A DNA stretch of 64,000 nt from contig OX387603.1 of the NCBI GenBank assembly GCA_947568835.1, positions 7,042,701 to 7,106,700 of the forward strand, read 5' to 3'. A program made the translations under genes and the position numbers. The notes below the pieces were generated by a model. It was not told the origin of the DNA. It did no database searches and saw only the letters and a program-made list of their open reading frames with translations. Positions 61,901 through 64,000 of the stretch are shown here, piece by piece. This stretch comes from Protonemura montana (taxonomy: Eukaryota > Arthropoda > Insecta > Plecoptera > Nemouridae). How positions within the stretch are numbered: position 1 is the first letter of the stretch; every line of letters begins with the position of its first letter.

Positions 61901-63872
61901 TTGTTCATTGGCGGGACTCAGGCTGGAACCTTCCGAGTAAGGTTGGGGGGCAGGGGAGATGGAATCTTCGCTTGCTACTTTTGCCACACGCGCGGCAAAA
62001 TCTGCTACCACATCCATAGCGGATGCGTCTGTAGTCTGCCAAAGAAAAGAAAGAGAATCCTCATTACAGAGTCAGTGTAAACTCTTCGCGACAGACATGA
62101 AAGAAATAACAAACACACATTGCAGAAAAGTACACGACATTATTCAGCTCGAATGGAAACAAAAAATTGAGAACGAAGCATGCTTACTACATGCACCATG
62201 ACGATTGCAAAATTACTTCATGTTTTGTCTGAAATTGCAATTTAATGTCGATCCAGGGAAAGGAGCATTAAATGAGAACTTGGTAGTTCTTTCACTATTC
62301 AATTTCCAAAAATCAATTAAAATCTGCTACCTACCCCAAAATATTGCCCCTTATAGCAATCTTTCAACAGTGTTTTGAAGATAAACACTGTTTATTCCCA
62401 TAAGTAATGATAGTTATCAACAAATATTGCTATTATTTTTTGCTTAGGCATTTGATCAAAATAAACCGAAAATCATGCAAAATTGATAAAAGAGTATTCA
62501 AACGTAACGTTCTTGTTTGGGAATCAAAATATTGATGCCAGTGACCCGAGATCAAGAATTTCAGAAAATAAGACAAGCTTAGACAGTTCATGTATAAAGA
62601 AAAGACAAAACTTAAAAAAAAAAAAACGTGTCTTCAAATAAAGATAAACAAAACATAATTACATGAAAAAGGGGTAAATTCAGTTATGTAACTCAACAAA
62701 CAATATACTTAGATGCATTTTTTGTAACAAAAGAAGATATACTTGTACAAGTGAACCAAAATTTGCTCACCATTAAATCAAATTATCATCTGAATTTTAT
62801 TGAAACGTAGAACAATACACAACATTATCACAACTCGACTAAAATTGGAAACAATTTAAAAAAAAAGCAGGTATAAAAATACAGTTATTGAAAAAAAATT
62901 TCAAATGAATAGGGCCTGATAACTCACCGGCGGTGGTTGCGGGGTTTGCCGCGCGCTCGAGCTCTCAGAGCCCGGCGGGGAGTTGGCTGCGCTCGATCCC
63001 TCGACATAGATCTCATTGTTGATCGACTTCATGGTCTTGGGGTCAACAATGTCTAACGCAAACTTGCGACGTACACCGCTCGAGTTGCGGTTGGAGGCGG
63101 GGGGCCCTTGTGCACCTGCCGCTTGAGATCCAACCGCAACGGGGGGACCTGGAAGTGGACGAGGGGAGAGGCACGGTTACTACTTGATCACCGACATCGT
63201 GACATGTTTTGTTTGGATGGAATATGCACCAAAATTGATATGAGTACATTTTACAGGGCCATCAACTGCTAAGCAATCAGAGATAATTGTCTACGTCAAC
63301 AGCAATTTTATGTGCCTAAATTCGTGTATGCTTCAATAGCAACTAAAATTGAAGTTTATGCTTTAAAGCATTTGGCCAGAGTTTGGCTGAGGAGGGTTGC
63401 TCTGTGATATCTCCTTCTCTATATTTCCCACTATTTTGCTTTCCAGTTGAACCAGTACGTTATTTTCTAGGAAACACTATTAAAAATAGCATTGTCCCAG
63501 AATTACATCCACAGTTTTAACTTATAACTGCCATCTTTGCCTATTTTTCTGCAGCCAAATAACAACATCTGTGAACGGTCGAGTAATAAAATTCTGAACG
63601 GTACTTTGTGATTCTAGCCTAATTGCCCACAGCTAACCTGTATCGCTGCTCTTTCATCAAAAGACCACTGAAAAGAAACTTGCGACAAAACACTAAGAGT
63701 CTCGTACCTGAGACCAAAGCCATGGGCACGGTTGGCTGTCCCATTTGCTGGGCAGCCGGTCCACCGGGCACCACTTGCTGTGGCTGGGGCTGACTCATCT
63801 GCGGTCCAGGACCACCAGGAACACCGGCCCCTTGCCGCGGCATGCCCACGGGGCTGGCTGTCTGGTAATAGT
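40905..63872 (-). CDS. eIF4G: eIF4G, full-length translation initiation scaffold (paralogue D; 5' end beyond window)
   Basis: eIF4G bridges eIF4E, eIF4A, eIF3 and PABP to recruit the 43S complex to capped mRNA. Twenty-three exons read, 5' to 3': 63708-63872, 62928-63148, 60832-62035, 53563-53798, 52038-52227, 47595-47737, 47406-47513, 47047-47220, 46666-46803, 45752-45970, 45181-45432, 44657-44948, 43927-44024, 43674-43849, 43416-43556, 43015-43219, 42644-42896, 42445-42560, 42154-42249, 41761-41901, 41569-41644, 41179-41328 and 40905-41086. That is 4976 nt with matching phases. The N terminus is Q/P/G-rich, then [15 protein letters not shown], then a long charged low-complexity exon. Exon 47595 holds [20 protein letters not shown], the canonical eIF4E-binding YxxxxL-phi. 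MIF4G, MA3 and W2 (ending [12 protein letters not shown]) follow. Introns host many snoRNA-like genes. Confidence 0.9.
41415..41490 (-). ncRNA. Box C/D snoRNA-like gene, family 4, in D intron
   Basis: Same structure as 28554-28629: 8-bp terminal stem AAAATGCT/AGCATTTT, C box GTGATGA, two CTGA boxes, guide ATGAAAGTAGTGGA with no target recognised. Confidence 0.6.
41981..42060 (-). ncRNA. Box C/D snoRNA-like gene, family 1, in D intron
   Basis: C box ATGATGA at 42048-42054, CTGA at 42013-42016 with guide TGCCAGACTGGAGT (28S ACUCUAGUCUGGCA with one G:U), further CTGA at 42001 and 41983. The terminal stem is not convincing. Confidence 0.5.
42327..42399 (-). ncRNA. Box C/D-like gene, family 4 second member, in D intron
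   Basis: Duplicate of 29464-29536: the guide ATGAAAGTAGTGGA and its CTGA are kept, the C box is degenerate. Confidence 0.35.
43293..43375 (-). ncRNA. Box C/D snoRNA-like gene, family 2, in D intron
   Basis: Terminal stem CGG-CACT / AGTG-A-CCG, C box ATGATGA at 43359-43365, D box CTGA at 43301-43304, guide AAGCTCAACAGG complementary to 28S CCUGUUGAGCUU. Confidence 0.68.
45500..45579 (-). ncRNA. Box C/D snoRNA-like gene, family 1, in D intron
   Basis: C box ATGATGA at 45568-45574, D' CTGA at 45534-45537, C'-like ATGATTG, D CTGA at 45506-45509, guide TGCCAGACTAGAGT against 28S ACUCUAGUCUGGCA. Confidence 0.62.
46089..46217 (-). ncRNA. H/ACA snoRNA-like gene, copy 1 of 3
   Basis: Minus strand: 5' hairpin GGTTG-aat-GCTCC ... 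GGAGC-aaaa-CAACC, H box AGATTA, 3' hairpin GCAA ... CCACAG ... CTGTGG ... TTGC, then box ACA at 46092-46094. Both hairpins have the internal loop that serves as a pseudouridylation pocket. It differs from copy 2 by paired changes in the basal stem. Confidence 0.65.
46302..46431 (-). ncRNA. H/ACA snoRNA-like gene, copy 2 of 3
   Basis: 5' hairpin GATTG-act-GCTCC ... GGAGC-ttca-CAATC, H box AGATAA, 3' hairpin with GCAA/TTGC and CCACAG/CTGTGG stems, box ACA at 46305-46307 three nucleotides from the likely end. About 130 nt, usual for the class. rRNA target not worked out. Confidence 0.68.
46484..46614 (-). ncRNA. H/ACA snoRNA-like gene, copy 3 of 3 (most diverged)
   Basis: 5' hairpin GATT ... 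CTCGC/GCGAG ... AATC, 3' hairpin GCAA ... CCACAA/TTGTGG ... TTGC, box ACA at 46487-46489. The stems are preserved by paired changes (CCACAA/TTGTGG for CCACAG/CTGTGG). The H box is imperfect (AGATTG). Confidence 0.55.
46901..46991 (-). ncRNA. Box C/D snoRNA-like gene, family 1, intron before MIF4G
   Basis: Terminal pairing GGATA/TATCC, C box ATGATGA at 46975-46981, D' CTGA at 46943-46946, D CTGA at 46908-46911, guide TGCCAGACTGGAGT against 28S ACUCUAGUCUGGCA (one G:U). This copy lies outside the segment shared with C. Confidence 0.62.
48083..48164 (-). ncRNA. Box C/D snoRNA-like gene, family 2
   Basis: C box ATGATGA at 48146-48152, D box CTGA at 48093-48096, guide AAGCTCAACAGG (28S CCUGUUGAGCUU), flanking TTGTAC/GTACAA pairing. 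One of two copies in a tandem duplication of about 220 bp. Confidence 0.6.
48307..48388 (-). ncRNA. Box C/D snoRNA-like gene, family 2, tandem copy
   Basis: As 48083-48164: C box at 48370-48376, D box at 48317-48320, TTGTAC/GTACAA ends. The guide has one change (AAGTTCAACAGG) that still allows a U:G pair with 28S. Confidence 0.55.
48475..48551 (-). ncRNA. Box C/D snoRNA-like gene, family 3, copy 1
   Basis: Minus strand: terminal stem ACGGTT/AACCGT (6 bp), C box ATGATGA at 48537-48543, C' GTGATGA at 48509-48515, D box CTGA at 48482-48485. The guide GGAATTCCTCGTT just before D is complementary over 13 nt to the conserved 18S stretch AACGAGGAAUUCC near the 3' end. By the D-plus-5 rule the target would be the G of AACG. 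Confidence 0.72.
48915..48991 (-). ncRNA. Box C/D snoRNA-like gene, family 3, copy 2
   Basis: As copy 1, with intact C, C' and D boxes and guide; one base of the outer stem is changed (ATGGTT). Confidence 0.68.
49354..49430 (-). ncRNA. Box C/D snoRNA-like gene, family 3, copy 3
   Basis: Boxes and stem intact; the guide carries one substitution (GCAATTCC for GGAATTCC) at its outer end, leaving 11 nt complementary to 18S. Confidence 0.62.
49795..49871 (-). ncRNA. Box C/D snoRNA-like gene, family 3, copy 4
   Basis: All boxes, the 6-bp stem and the 13-nt 18S guide intact. Confidence 0.7.
50235..50311 (-). ncRNA. Box C/D snoRNA-like gene, family 3, copy 5
   Basis: Boxes and guide intact. Sequence outside the snoRNA has diverged from copies 1-4, while the snoRNA itself has not, which points to selection. 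Confidence 0.7.
50601..50677 (-). ncRNA. Box C/D snoRNA-like gene, family 3, copy 6
   Basis: Boxes, stem ACGGTT/AACCGT and guide intact; the flanks are unlike copies 1-4. Confidence 0.7.
50921..51002 (-). ncRNA. Diverged family 3 box C/D snoRNA-like gene
   Basis: C box ATGATGA at 50986-50992, D box CTGA at 50930-50933, guide GGAATTCCTCGTT kept. The terminal stem is entirely different (TTTGAT/ATCAAA) but still pairs, while the C' box is weakened. A further relic of the guide and D box lies at 51788-51806 without a C box. Confidence 0.55.
51063..51194 (-). ncRNA. H/ACA snoRNA-like gene, second family, copy 1
   Basis: 5' hairpin closed by GCACT/AGTGC, H box AAAGAA, then a weaker 3' hairpin and an ACA at 51066-51068. 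Similar over about 110 bp to 51344-51472, with a paired change in the basal stem. Confidence 0.38.
51344..51472 (-). ncRNA. H/ACA snoRNA-like gene, second family, copy 2
   Basis: 5' hairpin closed by GCACC/GGTGC, H box AAAACA, 3' hairpin with GTTGA/TCAAC, ACA at 51347-51349. The 3' basal stem is not clear. Confidence 0.4.
52712..52797 (-). ncRNA. Candidate box C/D RNA, target unknown
   Basis: ATGATGA (C-like) near 52788-52794 and CTGA near 52722-52725 are flanked by AGAA/TTCT that can pair, in an intron of D. Only one copy exists, so there is no comparative support. Confidence 0.25.
53157..53238 (-). ncRNA. Box C/D snoRNA-like gene, family 1, 5' intron of D
   Basis: The best-formed member: terminal stem TACTG/CAGTA, C box ATGATGA at 53225-53231, D' CTGA at 53193-53196, a C'-like ATTGATT, D CTGA at 53163-53166. 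Guide TGCCAGACTAGAGT is complementary over 14 nt to 28S ACUCUAGUCUGGCA. Total 82 nt. Confidence 0.7.
55232..55322 (-). CDS. eIF4G: Alternative first coding exon of eIF4G (MERKES form)
   Basis: ATG at 55322 opens 30 codons ([10 protein letters not shown], then [14 protein letters not shown], a Gly/Asn/Arg-rich stretch) and ends in phase 1 at a GGAG|gtgata donor. The exon at 53798 needs exactly that phase (G + GT makes Gly). The spliced product with the remaining exons of D would be 1158 residues and lack the long N-terminal exons. The donor is not ideal (T at +5). CpG-rich DNA lies just upstream. Confidence 0.5.
59809..59830 (-). CDS. eIF4G: Alternative first coding exon of eIF4G (MAGKNKR form)
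   Basis: ATG at 59830 encodes MAGKNKR, followed by a strong donor (AGAG|gtaagc) in phase 1, again matching exon 53563-53798. With the downstream exons of D it would give 1135 residues, still carrying the eIF4E-binding motif, MIF4G, MA3 and W2. A CpG-rich stretch lies 110-330 bp upstream. Confidence 0.5.
59935..60175 (-). promoter_or_regulatory. Probable CpG-rich promoter for the short eIF4G form
   Basis: GC- and CpG-rich island in AT-rich surroundings, just upstream (on the minus strand) of the exon at 59809-59830. It contains AAATGGCGCTGC near 60150-60162, which fits the YY1 site common at housekeeping translation-factor promoters. No TATA box evident. A promoter by composition only. Confidence 0.4.
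60771..60789. repeat. Poly-C tract beside an eIF4G exon
   Basis: Nineteen C in 20 bases around 60771-60790 (one T at 60785), about 45 bp into the intron after the donor of exon 60832-62035. On the transcript it is a G-run close to a splice donor, which could influence splicing. Confidence 0.6.
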
Positions 63873-64000
63873 CTGCAAGCATCGGAAACAATTTGCATGA
63901 TAAGTATGATGTAGAGCTGCAGGTGCGTGCATGGACGAAAGACAAGGTGGGTCAGAACGAACAGGTATAAAAAGTCTGAAAAAGATAAAAGAAGACATCT

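Overview
The window is nuclear DNA of a multicellular animal. Genes are split by many GT-AG introns, coding exons are GC-richer than the AT-rich introns, and the spacers hold LINE fragments, TIR elements and long C/G homopolymer tracts. An invertebrate, perhaps an arthropod, is my best guess; the species cannot be fixed from the sequence.

Layout. (1) 1-5755: no gene recognised, presumably 5' of or a first intron of NOSTRIN. (2) 5756-12273, plus strand: NOSTRIN (F-BAR plus SH3), nine exons found, first coding exon missing. (3) 14292-16175, minus: SPC25, the NDC80-complex kinetochore subunit, convergent with NOSTRIN as in human. (4) 17520-18514, minus: ZSWIM7/SWS1, a SWIM zinc-finger recombination factor. 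(5) 19043-63872, minus: a tandem family of four translation initiation factor eIF4G genes or gene parts, named A to D here from left to right.

The eIF4G cluster. D (40905-63872, continuing past the right edge) is full length: N-terminal region, eIF4E-binding motif YDRDFLM, MIF4G, MA3 and W2 domains. C (28047-34230) is complete but starts just before MIF4G, so it lacks the eIF4E-binding and N-terminal regions, an architecture like DAP5. B (23037-26567) and A (19043-20369 plus uncertain 5' exons) encode only a MIF4G domain. C is a chimera: its first exons and upstream flank match B, its remaining exons and downstream flank match D. A single unequal crossover between B and D inside one MIF4G exon explains the order B-spacer-C-spacer-D. 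The spacer between C and D has since been hit by two TIR elements, an LTR fragment and other insertions.

Nested RNA genes. The introns of D and C host a dense set of snoRNA-like genes on the host's sense strand. There are four box C/D families. Two carry guides complementary to adjoining stretches of a conserved 28S rRNA segment, one to the 3' part of 18S rRNA (a roughly 440-bp tandem array of six copies plus relics), and one has no target I recognise. There are also five H/ACA-like genes, with compensatory stem changes between copies. So one locus combines production of a translation initiation factor with probable guide RNAs for ribosomal RNA modification. The rRNA matches rest on remembered conserved rRNA sequence and need a direct alignment.
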